Source: JANQUM01 sp047630355 (GTDB lineage Bacteria > Bacteroidota > Bacteroidia > Cytophagales > Spirosomataceae). Taken from it: a stretch of 31,810 nt of DNA. Numbering within the stretch: position 1 is the stretch's first letter; every line of letters begins with the position of its first letter. The position numbers were made by a program, and so were the translations under genes. The stretch lies in assembly GCA_047630355.1 (NCBI GenBank), contig JBLHXN010000030.1:1-31810 (forward strand). The letters are read 5' to 3'. Shown here in pieces: positions 6,557-15,214 of the stretch. Below the pieces are notes generated by a model. That model saw only the letters and a list, made by a program, of their open reading frames with translations. It searched no databases and was not told where the DNA came from.

Positions 6557-6592
6557 AAAAGCCCGTTGTGAAATTCACAACGGGCTTTTTGT
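6557..6592 (+). terminator. Rho-independent terminator of rpsJ
   Basis: Perfect stem AGCCCGTTGTG/CACAACGGGCT with loop AAATT, flanked by A-rich and T-rich sequence (CTTTTTG), 50 bases after the rpsJ stop. Confidence 0.9.
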
Positions 6593-6644
6593 TGATAAAA
6601 CTGTAGGGTTTCGCAACCATTTTAGGTTTAATGTGATTGTTCCT

Positions 6645-6652
6645 TAAATTTG
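6645..6652 (+). promoter_or_regulatory. Candidate -7 element of the 6749 epimerase gene
   Basis: TAAATTTG matches TAnnTTTG exactly and lies after the rpsJ terminator, 96 bases before the epimerase ATG. The predicted leader would contain the hairpin at 6692-6720. No clear -33 element is seen. Confidence 0.4.
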
Positions 6653-6691
6653 TAAGAAATATCAGTTTGCGATTTCTCATTTCTCCAAACT

Positions 6692-6720
6692 CTCCCGATA
6701 GTCCCGATAACTATCGGGAG
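6692..6720. repeat. TCCCGATA-type palindromic hairpin, copy 1
   Basis: Stem CTCCCGATAG (6692-6701) and CTATCGGGAG (6711-6720) with nested TCCCGATAAC-TATCGGGA (6702-6719). The same 18-base palindromic core occurs at 30385-30402 in another intergenic gap. This suggests a dispersed short palindromic repeat rather than a gene-specific terminator. Confidence 0.6.
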
Positions 6721-6748
6721 GGATTACTATTTCATACTTAAAAAATTA

Positions 6749-7816
6749 ATGAAAAAAATATTAATAACTGGCGGAGCCGGATTTGTGGGTTCAGCAATGG
6801 CACTTTCATTGAAAAAGGATTACCCCACTTACGAAATTTATTGCCTGGATAACCTCAAACGTAAAGGCTCAGAACTAAACCTACCCCGACTCGGGAAAGC
6901 CGGAATAACATTCGTGCACGGAGATATTCGTAACCGAGAAGATTTTGACGCTCTACCAGATGTTGACGTTGTGATTGAAGCTTCCGCCGAACCATCAGTT
7001 TTGGCAGGAATAAACGGCGGGACGCCCGATTACCTGATGAACACTAATTTGTTCGGAACTGTGAACTGCCTGAACTACGCTACCCGCTGTAAAGCAGATT
7101 TTATTTTCTTATCAACGAGCCGTGTTTACCCGATAAAGACGATTGAAACGTTAAATTTTGAGGAAAAAGAAACTCGTTTTGCTCTTTCAGACGACCAACC
7201 TGTACCGGGTGTTTCGTCAAAAGGTATTGCCGAAAATTTCCCACTGGAAGGAGCCCGTTCGCTTTACGGAACTACCAAATTAGCTTCGGAATTGATCATT
7301 CAGGAATATCAGGAATTCTACGGATTAAAGACCGTTGTAAACCGTTGCGGCGTGTTGACAGGTCCGTGGCAAATGGGTAAAGTAGATCAGGGTGTAATGG
7401 TACTTTGGATTGCCAAACACTTCTTTGAGCAACAATTATCGTACATCGGTTACGGTGGAAACGGTAAACAAACCCGCGATATGCTGCACATTGCTGACTT
7501 GTGCCGTCTTGTTGATTGGCAAATTCATAACATTGATGCAATCAACGGCGAGACAATGAACGTGGGCGGTGGAAACGAAGTGAGTACTTCGTTGCAAGAG
7601 CTTACCAAACATTGTCAGGAAGCAACGGGCAAAACTATCCCAATAAGCAAAGTGGCAGAAAACCGTCCCGCAGATATTCGTCTTTACGTAACCGACAACT
7701 CAAAAGTTACGAAACTCACGGGCTGGAAACCAAAGATTGGCATGAAGCAAATCGTGGACGAAATCACGGCTTGGCTTGACGCAAACAAAGAGGCTTTAGA
7801 GCCAATTTTGAAGTAA
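6749..7816 (+). CDS. NAD-dependent epimerase, CDP-paratose 2-epimerase-like
   Basis: This 355-residue extended SDR carries the NAD loop TGGAGFVG (7-14), Ser/Thr in LSTSRVYPI (121-129), and the catalytic pair Tyr173/Lys177 in YGTTK. SRVYPI, and the stretch GPWQMGKVDQG (205-215), are characteristic of CDP-paratose/tyvelose 2-epimerases (RfbE-like) rather than of GalE or dTDP-glucose dehydratase. The likely role is 2-epimerisation of a nucleotide-activated sugar for a surface polysaccharide or glycoprotein glycan. The exact sugar cannot be read from sequence and no other genes of such a pathway are next to it. The protein is cytoplasmic, with no signal peptide. It converges on gltD, with a shared hairpin between them. 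Confidence 0.85.
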   Translation: MKKILITGGAGFVGSAMALSLKKDYPTYEIYCLDNLKRKGSELNLPRLGKAGITFVHGDIRNREDFDALPDVDVVIEASAEPSVLAGINGGTPDYLMNTNLFGTVNCLNYATRCKADFIFLSTSRVYPIKTIETLNFEEKETRFALSDDQPVPGVSSKGIAENFPLEGARSLYGTTKLASELIIQEYQEFYGLKTVVNRCGVLTGPWQMGKVDQGVMVLWIAKHFFEQQLSYIGYGGNGKQTRDMLHIADLCRLVDWQIHNIDAINGETMNVGGGNEVSTSLQELTKHCQEATGKTIPISKVAENRPADIRLYVTDNSKVTKLTGWKPKIGMKQIVDEITAWLDANKEALEPILK

Positions 7817-7834
7817 TAATTTACCGTTTGAATC

Positions 7835-7880
7835 AACTATAAAACCCATTTTCTAATTTTAAAAAAGGGGTTTTATAGTT
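7835..7880. terminator. Bidirectional terminator between epimerase and gltD
   Basis: Perfect 13-base arms AACTATAAAACCC (7835-7847) and GGGTTTTATAGTT (7868-7880) with an A/T-rich loop, lying between two convergent genes. Confidence 0.75.
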
Positions 7881-7903
7881 ATCAATGGCAGTAAAAATTT
7901 ACT

Positions 7904-9421
7904 TTATACCTCCATAAACTCATCAGACATCATGGAAACAGCTTTTGCTTCGAGCATTGAGCTTCCCATGAGGTATTCGTCCACCGCACGAGCAGCTTCA
8001 CGCCCTTCTGAGATTGCCCAAACTACCAAAGATTGTCCGCGTCGCATATCTCCAGCCGCGAATATATTGGACTTTGAGGTTTGATAGTTTTGAGCCTGTA
8101 TGTTCCCTCGCCCGTCTAATTCGAGTTCTAATTCTTCAATTAGTCCTTTCTTTTCGGGATGTAAAAATCCAGCAGCAACTAAAACTAACTCGCACGGTAT
8201 TTCGCGTTCTGAGCCTTCAATTTCCATCAGTTTCATTCGTCCGTTATCCAGCACCCATTTTACGTCAATTAGTTTAATGGCTTTAAGGCTTCCGTTTTCG
8301 TCACCCACAAATTCTTTTGTGTTTAGTGACCAATAACGGTCGCAACCTTCTTCGTGCGAACTTGAAGTACGTAATTGCTTCGGCCATTCGGGCCACGGCG
8401 TACTGCTGTCACGTTCGCTTGGAGGAACGGGCATAATTTCGATTTGCGTAATGTTCTTCGCTTTGTGGCGGTTAGAAGTTCCAACGCAGTCAGAACCCGT
8501 ATCTCCACCACCAATAACTACGACGTTCTTGCCAGTTGCCAGAAGCTCACCGTGCTCAAAAGCTCTTCCTTGATGGTCAAGAGTGTTATTTACTTCTGAA
8601 CCTCGCGTAGCGGCAACCCGCTTGTTTTGTTGACTCAAAAAGTCCATCGCAAAATGAACACCATTCAAATGATGCCCAGGAATTGTTTCAAGGTTTCGGG
8701 GGACGGTTGAACCTCCGGCTAAAACAACTGCGTCAAATTCGTTTTCCAAGTCTTCGGCTTTGATATCAACGCCTACGTTTACACCCGTTTTAAAGATAAT
8801 CCCTTCGGCTTTCATAACCTCCAAACGGCGGTCAATGATGCTTTTATCTAATTTAAAATCAGGAATTCCGTAACGGACAAGTCCGCCAATTTGATCAGCA
8901 CGCTCAAAGACAGTCACGGTATGCCCTGCTTTGTTCAATTGAGCTGCGGCTGCCATTCCCGCCGGGCCAGACCCAACGATAGCGATTTTTTTATCCGTAC
9001 GGCTTTTAGGTTGTAGGGGCTTCACCCAACCGTTTTCAAACGCTTTCTCGATAATCGATTTTTCAATATATTCAATCGAAACGGGCGGTTTGTTGATTCC
9101 TAATACGCACGAAGATTCGCACGGAGCAGGACAAATTCTTCCCGTAAATTCTGGAAAGTTATTAGTTGACGCAAGGATTTCGTAGGCAAACTGCCAGTTT
9201 TCTTCGTAAACAGCATCGTTAAATTCGGGAATAATATTTCCGAGCGGACAGCCGTTATGACAGAACGGGATACCGCAATCCATGCAACGAGCGGCTTGCT
9301 CCGTTGTCTGTTTTTCGCTATAATTTAAATCAACTTCAGCGAAGTCGCTCTTGCGTTCGTTTACATCTCTTTTGACGGAAGCTTTCCGTCCGTATTCCAT
9401 AAAACCTGTTGGTTTTCCCAT
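7904..9421 (-). CDS. gltD: Glutamate synthase (NADPH) small subunit
   Basis: The beta subunit passes electrons from NADPH through FAD and Fe-S clusters to the large subunit GltB. The 505-residue protein has cysteine sets CMDCGIPFCHNGCPLGN (C46, C49, C54, C58) and CPAPCESSC (C97, C101, C105) for two [4Fe-4S] clusters. The FAD dinucleotide fold is at GSGPAGMAAA (150-159), and a second Rossmann motif VVIGGGDTGSD for NADPH lies near residue 310. AAGDMRRGQSLVVWAISEG near the C-terminus closes the FAD site. It lies downstream of gltB on the same strand after a 134-bp gap. That gap holds a possible own -7 element (9483-9490), so it may be expressed both from gltB and on its own. Confidence 0.97.
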   Translation of the reverse strand: MGKPTGFMEYGRKASVKRDVNERKSDFAEVDLNYSEKQTTEQAARCMDCGIPFCHNGCPLGNIIPEFNDAVYEENWQFAYEILASTNNFPEFTGRICPAPCESSCVLGINKPPVSIEYIEKSIIEKAFENGWVKPLQPKSRTDKKIAIVGSGPAGMAAAAQLNKAGHTVTVFERADQIGGLVRYGIPDFKLDKSIIDRRLEVMKAEGIIFKTGVNVGVDIKAEDLENEFDAVVLAGGSTVPRNLETIPGHHLNGVHFAMDFLSQQNKRVAATRGSEVNNTLDHQGRAFEHGELLATGKNVVVIGGGDTGSDCVGTSNRHKAKNITQIEIMPVPPSERDSSTPWPEWPKQLRTSSSHEEGCDRYWSLNTKEFVGDENGSLKAIKLIDVKWVLDNGRMKLMEIEGSEREIPCELVLVAAGFLHPEKKGLIEELELELDGRGNIQAQNYQTSKSNIFAAGDMRRGQSLVVWAISEGREAARAVDEYLMGSSMLEAKAVSMMSDEFMEV

Positions 9422-9482
9422 AGTTTTTTAATGTTAGCTAATTCCTAACGTTGTTCTTCAGGCATGCAAGTTTATATCACCG

Positions 9483-9490
9483 CAAACCTA
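9483..9490 (-). promoter_or_regulatory. Possible internal -7 element before gltD
   Basis: The minus-strand sequence TAGGTTTG fits TAnnTTTG, 61 bases before the gltD ATG, within the gltB-gltD gap. No -33 match at the usual distance is evident. The same gap contains CCTTCGACAGACTCAGGCAG (9501-9520), which resembles a widespread bacterial intergenic repeat, and a weak GTTAG/CTAAC hairpin. Confidence 0.3.
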
Positions 9491-9555
9491 CGCCACACGA
9501 CCTTCGACAGACTCAGGCAGACAAAACGCTATTCGTATTTATAAATTGTATCAAC

Positions 9556-12500
9556 TTACGCCGCAACTGCCTGTTGCGTATCATCGTTCTTTTGCATCAA
9601 AATTCTCTTATAATCTGTTGGAAAGACTTTTGTAAAGTGTTTTGATTCGTTCTCCCAGTCATTCAAGATTCTTTCAGCAACTGCACTTCTGGTAACCCGT
9701 TGGTGTTTCTCAATCATGGCTTTGAGTATATCAAGATCGTCTTTCATCAGGTTATCTAAATCCACCATTTCTTTGTTGCACTTGACAGCAAATGAATCAT
9801 TCTTGTCGTAAATAAACGCAAGACCTCCACTCATTCCGGCGGCGAAATTTTGTCCAGTTTCACCCAAGACAACAGTTATTCCACCCGTCATGTACTCGCA
9901 ACCGTGGTCGCCAATACCTTCAACTACAACTCTTGCTCCTGAGTTTCGGACACAGAAACGCTCTCCTGCCAATCCTCTGATATAGGCTTCGCCAGATGTT
10001 GCTCCGTAAAACGAAACGTTTCCAACGGCCATGTTTTCTTCGGCTTTAAACGTGGCTTTTCTGTCCGGATAGACGATGAGTTCGGCACCGCAAAGTCCTT
10101 TTCCGAAATAATCATTGGCATCGCCTTCGAGCTCTAATTTCAACCCTTTCGTTGAAAATGCTCCAAAAGATTGCCCCGCCGTTCCTCTGAATTTATAGTG
10201 AATAGTTCCAGCTGGCAGTCCTTCACCGTTGTATTTCTTCGAAATTTCGTTGGAAAGCATCGCTCCAAGCGTTCGGTTGAGGTTATTAACCAAGTATTCG
10301 CCCGTAACTTTTTCACCATTTTCAAGGGCAGCTTTTGCGTCGGCAATTAATTGCCAGTCCAGAACATTTTCTATGCCGTGGTCTTGCTCTTCCTGCTTGT
10401 ATTGAGCCACCGAAGGGTCGGTTGCTTCTTGATGAAGCATAGACGATAAATCAAGACTCTTATACTTCCAGTGATTAATGTTTTTTCGTTGTTCCAGAAA
10501 CTGCACCTGTCCAACCATTTCGTTGATAGACCGGAAGCCTAAGTCAGCCATAAGTTCCCGCATTTCCATCGCCATGTACGTAAACATATTGATAACGTGT
10601 TCTGGTTTTCCACTGAACAAGGCACGTAATTCTTCGTTCTGCGTAGCAATACCAACCGGACATGTATTCATGTGGCATTTACGCATTAAGATGCATCCGG
10701 CAGCTACTAAAGCGGCAGTTGCAACACCAAACTCTTCGGCTCCAAGCATAGTCGCAATTACTAGGTCGCGTCCGGTGCGAACTTGTCCGTCGGTTTGTAA
10801 CGTAACGCGTCCACGCAATTTATTTTTCACCAATGTCTGGTGAGCTTCGGCGAGGCCAAGTTCCCAAGGCAATCCGGCGTGACGAATCGACGAAAGCGGT
10901 GATGCTCCCGTTCCACCGTCGTATCCGGCAATTAAAATGACGTCGGCGTGAGCCTTTGCAACTCCCGTAGCAACCGTTCCAACACCTGCTTCCGAAACCA
11001 ATTTTACGTTGATTCGGGCGGCTCGGTTGGCGTTCTTTAAATCGTATATAAGTTGAGCCAAATCCTCAATAGAGTAAATATCGTGGTGAGGTGGTGGCGA
11101 AATCAAACCTACACCCGGCGTAGAATGTCGCACTTTACCAATCCAATCGTCTACTTTATAACCGGGTAGCTGTCCGCCCTCGCCGGGCTTTGCTCCCTGA
11201 GCCATTTTTATTTGAAGCTCTTCGGCGTTTGTCAAGTAATAACTCGTTACGCCAAATCTACCAGAGGCAACTTGCTTGATTTTGGAAGACATATTGTCTC
11301 CGTTCTCCATCAGATTAAAACGAACTTCGTCTTCGCCACCTTCACCAGAGTTTGAACTTCCACCAATGCGATTCATAGCAATGGCAAGCGTTGTGTGGGC
11401 TTCCCATGAAATAGAACCGAACGACATTGCACCGGTGGCAAAGCGTTTAAAAATTGCCTCAACTGGTTCTACTTCCTCAATCGGAATGGGGTTGTCTTTT
11501 TTCAATTTCAACAAACCACGAAGCGTTAGTGCCCGCTCGGTTTGATCATTGATTGCCTTCGAATATTTCTTAAATATGGCATAGCCTCTCTCCAAGTCAG
11601 TCTCACCGACGCGAGTAGCTTGCTGTAATAAATGGATGGTTTCGGGCGTAAAAATATGGTCTTCGCCCCGTTGTTTCCACTGGTAAACTCCTCCTACTTC
11701 CAAACGCTTAACGGAATCAGAAGACACTTTCGGGAAACCTATCTGATGACGAATGATGGATTCTTTCGCGATTTCATCAAGTCCCATTCCCTCAATTCGG
11801 GAAACGGTTCCGGTGAAGTATTTGGAAACAACTTTCTTGTTAATTCCGACGGCTTCAAATATTTGAGCACCCTGATAAGACTGCAACGTAGAAATCCCCA
11901 TCTTCGAGAAAATCTTCAGCAATTCTTTGTTAACCGCTTTTATGTAATTTTTATTCAGTTCCTGATTGGTAAACTCTCCCTCGATTTTATTCTTATCGTT
12001 CATTGCGGAGAGCGTTTCGAAGGCCAAATAAGGACAAACTGCTGAGGCTCCGTAACCAATCAACGTAGCGAAATGCTGCGTTTCCCAAATATCACAGGCT
12101 TCCACTAATAACCCAACTTTACCGCGTAACCCTTTACGAATTAAGTAATGGTGAATGGCTGAAAGTGCTAAAAGAGAAGGTATTGGTGCATGCTCTGAAT
12201 CAATGGCACGATCAGATAAGATTAGAATCTCGAAACCATCGTGAATGGCATCTTCGGCGTAACGGCAGATTCTATCAATCCCAAATGCCAGCATTTTACC
12301 CGGCTCTTCGTGTTCGATAGAAAAGTACGTATTGATTGTTTTCGCCTGAAAACCTTCCTGATCAACGAACCTTAATTTGTCGAACTCAGCGGGTGTCAGT
12401 ACCGGCTGCTGTAACATTACCTGACGGCAGTGTCGCGGCGACTCGGTCAGGATATTGTCAGCATTCCCGACAAAAGAAACCAACGACATGATAGACCGCT

Positions 12501-14151
12501 CACGGATAGAGTCAATCGGTGGATTTGTTACCTGAGCAAAGAGTTGCTTGAAATAGTACGATAAATGCTGACTTTGGCTCGAAAGTACGGCAAGCGGCGT
12601 ATCAATCCCCATTGAACCAATTGCCTCTTTTGCTTTCACGGCCATTGGCCCCAAAATCATTCGTAAATCTTCGCTGGTAAACCCGGCGGTGATTTGCCGT
12701 TTTAGAAGCCCGGCTTCATCGTAACTGGTGTACGGGCGAATCGACTTGGGTAAGTCTTCAATGTTTATTCGGTTATCGTCAATCCATTGACGGTACGGCT
12801 GTTTTGAACAAATTTCATGCTTTACTTCTTCGTCCGACACAATTCGGCCTTTCTCCATGTCCACAATAAACATTCTGCCCGGTTGCAAACGGCCTTTCGA
12901 GATTACCCGACTTTGGTCAACATCCAGCACTCCTGCTTCCGACGCCATGATAACGGTGTCGTCATCCATTACCCAGAAACGGGACGGACGTAAACCGTTA
13001 CGGTCAAGCGTTGCTCCAACTAATTTACCATCAGTAAAGGAGATTGAAGCGGGACCGTCCCACGGTTGCATAATCGCAGCGTGGTATTCGTAAAACGCCC
13101 TGCGGGTTTCGTCCATGTGTTCGTTGCCATCCCACGCTTCAGGAATAAGCATCATCATTACGTGCGGCAAAGAACGCCCCGATAAATAAAGCAGCTCAAT
13201 GGCACTATCCAATTGAGAGGAATCAGAACCGTATTCTTCACATATTGGAAGTAGCATTTCCATTTCCTCGTCGGTGAAATAGCCTTCGGCTTTGAAAGTT
13301 TTCTCAGCGGCACGAATCCAGTTAACGTTACCCTTCACAGTGTTTATCTCACCGTTGTGAGCGATGTAACGAAACGGTTGGGCAAGTTTCCACGAAGGAA
13401 AAGTATTTGTCGAGAAACGCGAGTGAACAATTCCGAACGCCGACACTACGGCTTTGTTCCGTAAATCGGGGAAGTAATATTTTAACTGATCGGTAGTAAG
13501 TTGTCCTTTGTAAGAAATGGTTCGACACGACAACGACGAGAAGTAAAAGTTACCTTTTTGACCTTCAACGGTATTTCTGATCAAACGTGAAGTATGGTGA
13601 CGAAAAACGTATAATTTTCGTTCAAAAGACAAATCATCTTCAATATCGGTGGGACGCTTGATAAACACTTGTTCTACCCACGGCTCAACCTCTTTTGATC
13701 CTTCACCCAACGTATCATTCAAGGTCGGCACTTTACGATAGCCGAGCAATTCCATGCCCAACGCTTCAATATTGCGGTTCAGAACTTCCTTGCATTCGTT
13801 GCGGGCTTCTTCGTCTCTCGGGAAAAAGGTCATCGCCACGCCGTATTCTCCGGTATCGGGTAATTTAAACTTTAGTTTACGGGCTTCATCCGCAAAAAAC
13901 TCGTGCGGAATCTGAATTAGCATTCCCGCTCCATCACCCGTATCGGGGTCGCAGCCGCAGGCACCACGGTGGTCCATACGTTCGAGCATTTTGATGGCGT
14001 CTTCAACAATCTTATGGGACTTCCGTCCTTTCAAATGAGCCGTGAATCCGATACCACAGGCATCGTGTTCAAATTCAGGTCGGTATAAACCAGGGTAATT
14101 GACTTCGGTATTTTCAAGGGGATTCGGGCTGTCCATATCACTTATCTTCAT
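9556..14151 (-). CDS. gltB: Glutamate synthase large subunit
   Basis: GltB converts 2-oxoglutarate and glutamine to two glutamates. The 1531-residue chain starts with a short propeptide ending before Cys32 (HDACGIGF), the N-terminal nucleophile of the class-II glutamine amidotransferase domain (about 32-430). A central linking domain follows, then the FMN-binding synthase barrel (about 810-1190) with GGSSNSGEGGE and GYDGGTGASPLSS. The 3Fe-4S cysteines are in CILMRKCHMNTCPVG (about 1150-1164). The C-terminal GXGXG beta-helix domain contains GAELIVYPDR and GDHGCEYMTGG. All key motifs are present and the frame is intact for 4.6 kb, so base-level quality is good here. It is first in a gltB-gltD unit. 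Immediately upstream are 282 bp of AT-rich sequence without a gene, in which I found no consensus promoter. Confidence 0.98.
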   Translation of the reverse strand: MKISDMDSPNPLENTEVNYPGLYRPEFEHDACGIGFTAHLKGRKSHKIVEDAIKMLERMDHRGACGCDPDTGDGAGMLIQIPHEFFADEARKLKFKLPDTGEYGVAMTFFPRDEEARNECKEVLNRNIEALGMELLGYRKVPTLNDTLGEGSKEVEPWVEQVFIKRPTDIEDDLSFERKLYVFRHHTSRLIRNTVEGQKGNFYFSSLSCRTISYKGQLTTDQLKYYFPDLRNKAVVSAFGIVHSRFSTNTFPSWKLAQPFRYIAHNGEINTVKGNVNWIRAAEKTFKAEGYFTDEEMEMLLPICEEYGSDSSQLDSAIELLYLSGRSLPHVMMMLIPEAWDGNEHMDETRRAFYEYHAAIMQPWDGPASISFTDGKLVGATLDRNGLRPSRFWVMDDDTVIMASEAGVLDVDQSRVISKGRLQPGRMFIVDMEKGRIVSDEEVKHEICSKQPYRQWIDDNRINIEDLPKSIRPYTSYDEAGLLKRQITAGFTSEDLRMILGPMAVKAKEAIGSMGIDTPLAVLSSQSQHLSYYFKQLFAQVTNPPIDSIRERSIMSLVSFVGNADNILTESPRHCRQVMLQQPVLTPAEFDKLRFVDQEGFQAKTINTYFSIEHEEPGKMLAFGIDRICRYAEDAIHDGFEILILSDRAIDSEHAPIPSLLALSAIHHYLIRKGLRGKVGLLVEACDIWETQHFATLIGYGASAVCPYLAFETLSAMNDKNKIEGEFTNQELNKNYIKAVNKELLKIFSKMGISTLQSYQGAQIFEAVGINKKVVSKYFTGTVSRIEGMGLDEIAKESIIRHQIGFPKVSSDSVKRLEVGGVYQWKQRGEDHIFTPETIHLLQQATRVGETDLERGYAIFKKYSKAINDQTERALTLRGLLKLKKDNPIPIEEVEPVEAIFKRFATGAMSFGSISWEAHTTLAIAMNRIGGSSNSGEGGEDEVRFNLMENGDNMSSKIKQVASGRFGVTSYYLTNAEELQIKMAQGAKPGEGGQLPGYKVDDWIGKVRHSTPGVGLISPPPHHDIYSIEDLAQLIYDLKNANRAARINVKLVSEAGVGTVATGVAKAHADVILIAGYDGGTGASPLSSIRHAGLPWELGLAEAHQTLVKNKLRGRVTLQTDGQVRTGRDLVIATMLGAEEFGVATAALVAAGCILMRKCHMNTCPVGIATQNEELRALFSGKPEHVINMFTYMAMEMRELMADLGFRSINEMVGQVQFLEQRKNINHWKYKSLDLSSMLHQEATDPSVAQYKQEEQDHGIENVLDWQLIADAKAALENGEKVTGEYLVNNLNRTLGAMLSNEISKKYNGEGLPAGTIHYKFRGTAGQSFGAFSTKGLKLELEGDANDYFGKGLCGAELIVYPDRKATFKAEENMAVGNVSFYGATSGEAYIRGLAGERFCVRNSGARVVVEGIGDHGCEYMTGGITVVLGETGQNFAAGMSGGLAFIYDKNDSFAVKCNKEMVDLDNLMKDDLDILKAMIEKHQRVTRSAVAERILNDWENESKHFTKVFPTDYKRILMQKNDDTQQAVAA

Positions 14152-14433
14152 AAACGGTGGTTATTTTACTGATTCCTTCCCCAAATCGCACTTGATTCGA
14201 CAAAAACAATCTACTGTCTATTTACGCTTAGGGTGATAATGTAGAGAAGGGTATGCAATATAATAATAAAATATTTTGATTTTACCCCCTAAATCCAAAT
14301 AACTTATGTTTTGATTAGGGTTCTAAAATTCGTAGAAAAATTTACTGAAATAGTACTATTTTGAGGGGTATGTGGAGAGTTGATTTTGGAGAGTTTCTAT
14401 CTAAAAATATGATAATTTGATGAAGTTGCGTTT

Positions 14434-14829
14434 TTAAGGGCTGGTTGAACTCGCTTTACTGCTTCCTTGAAGGTGTGATTTTTGGGGAGTCAGTAGGTGC
14501 AATTTCACACTGGTTGGTAAAGTGGGCGGTTGCCAAAAAACACGTACATTTTTCGTGTCAACTTTTTGCCGAGCAATGGCAAGGTTGTAGCTTTCCTGAA
14601 CCTGTAACCAAAATTCAGCGGTGGTATTTGCAAAAGCTTTTTCCAACCTTAAAGCCATTTCGGGCGTAACGGATTGCCGACCGTTGATAATTGCTGAAAG
14701 GGTTTTGCGAGTTGTACCAAGCCCTTCGGCAACTTCGGCTACGGTGAGTTTTTCGCCTGTTTCTTTCTTGATACCTTCAATAGTCTCCCGTATTAATTCG
14801 CCCGGGTGGGCAGGGTCAAATAGTGCCAT
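14434..14829 (-). CDS. higA: HigA-family antitoxin with repeat-encoded tail
   Basis: This 131-residue protein begins FDPAHPGELIRETIEG, the standard HigA/VapI antidote opening. An Xre-type helix-turn-helix follows, LTVAEVAEGLGTTRKTLSAI (28-47) with NGRQSVTPEMALRL, and then FWLQVQESYNLAIAR. HigA antitoxins bind and neutralise the HigB mRNA interferase and repress their own operon. Family members usually end soon after the FWL...YDL block, at about 95-105 residues. Here the frame continues, and the last 20 or so residues (TPQKSHLQGSSKASSTSP and just before) are coded by an intergenic repeat (14437-14492) also found at 15152-15208 and 15921-15971. The partner toxin immediately upstream is only a C-terminal remnant, so this is probably an orphan. 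A purine-rich AAGGAAG lies before the ATG. Confidence 0.8.
   Translation of the reverse strand: MALFDPAHPGELIRETIEGIKKETGEKLTVAEVAEGLGTTRKTLSAIINGRQSVTPEMALRLEKAFANTTAEFWLQVQESYNLAIARQKVDTKNVRVFWQPPTLPTSVKLHLLTPQKSHLQGSSKASSTSP
14437..14492. repeat. Intergenic hairpin repeat, family 1, copy A
   Basis: TTGAACTCGCTTTACTGCTTCCTTGAAGGTGTGATTTTTGGGGAG-like sequence, aligning with 15152-15208 and 15921-15971 (shared AACTCGCTnTA, GCTTTC/GCTTCC, TGAAnnTG, TTTTGGGG). In this copy the GCGAGT half of the hairpin is degraded. It overlaps the 3' end of higA and supplies its stop codon. Confidence 0.6.
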
Positions 14830-14844
14830 TTTATCTTCCTTATT

Positions 14845-14950
14845 TTAGTGATAATCCAAATAATTTACATCTGCCGCATTCTCATCTTCAAACCTAAAGG
14901 TTATTCTCCCGTTTCCTGATACTTTCACTGCATAAAAGCCTTCAAGTGGT
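14845..14950 (-). pseudogene. higB: C-terminal remnant of HigB toxin
   Basis: The minus-strand frame ending in TAA at 14845-14847 encodes LEGFYAVKVSGNGRITFRFED and ends DVNYLDYH. This matches the end of HigB mRNA-interferase toxins (pattern GYYAIRVNGNWRITFRFE...V.Y.DYH). Upstream the frame runs into SSPLEG, then the repeat at 14948-14984, and hits a stop, so roughly the first 60 residues are missing. The stop lies 15 bp before the higA ATG, the normal higBA order and spacing. The junction coincides with the start of repeat family 2, suggesting that the truncation and the repeat are linked. Confidence 0.8.
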
Positions 14951-14984
14951 GAAGATTGTTTCAACCTTCACAGATTGTATCACG
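14948..14984. repeat. Intergenic hairpin repeat, family 2, copy 1
   Basis: GGTGAAGATTGTTTCAACCTT followed by CAC-AGATTGTATCACG. A close copy lies at 16336-16382. The core AAGGTTG-TTT-CAACCTT (this copy has one change) forms a hairpin. It lies exactly at the broken end of the higB remnant. Confidence 0.6.
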
Positions 14985-15061
14985 TGACGGCGAATAAATT
15001 TTATTGCTTTTTACGTGGATAGTAAAGTTCACTGAAATACTTTTACAATTAGTGTTCAGGT

Positions 15062-15120
15062 AGTTCGTAGTTCTGCGATAGTTGCACTATCGTAGGAGCG
15101 ACTGGGCGAGTTTTACTCGC
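15062..15120. repeat. Pair of REP-like hairpins
   Basis: Two short perfect hairpins lie close together: CGATAGT-TGC-ACTATCG (15076-15092) and GCGAGT-TTT-ACTCGC (15106-15120). GTAGGAGCGAC lies between them, containing GTAG/GGAG-like tetranucleotides of the sort found at the foot of REP elements. The gene-free stretch 14951-15214 otherwise contains only repeat copies and AT-rich sequence. Confidence 0.5.
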
Positions 15121-15151
15121 ATGAGTATTATGTTTTCAAGTATAATAATTG

Positions 15152-15208
15152 GTATGGACGAGTGAAACTCGCTGTAAGCTTTCATGAAAATGTAAGTTTT
15201 GAAGAGCG
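15152..15208. repeat. Intergenic hairpin repeat, family 1, copy B
   Basis: Contains ATGGACGAGTGAAACTCGCT and TTTCATGAAAATGTAAGTTT. CGAGT-GAA-ACTCG forms the hairpin. It aligns with copies A and C and lies just downstream of the Xre antitoxin gene. Confidence 0.6.
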
Positions 15209-15214
15209 GGTTAT

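Noticed and set aside
5042..14151. Widespread sequencing error as the explanation for all frame breaks
   Set aside because: About 9 kb of core genes, including a 4.6-kb gltB and the 8-A run in the acyltransferase gene, are free of breaks; lesions cluster in accessory genes. Individual homopolymer cases still need read-level checks.
14152..14433. Possible gene or riboswitch upstream of gltB
   Set aside because: The 282 bp are AT-rich with no open frame showing motifs, no conserved aptamer-like pairing that I could find and no consensus promoter.
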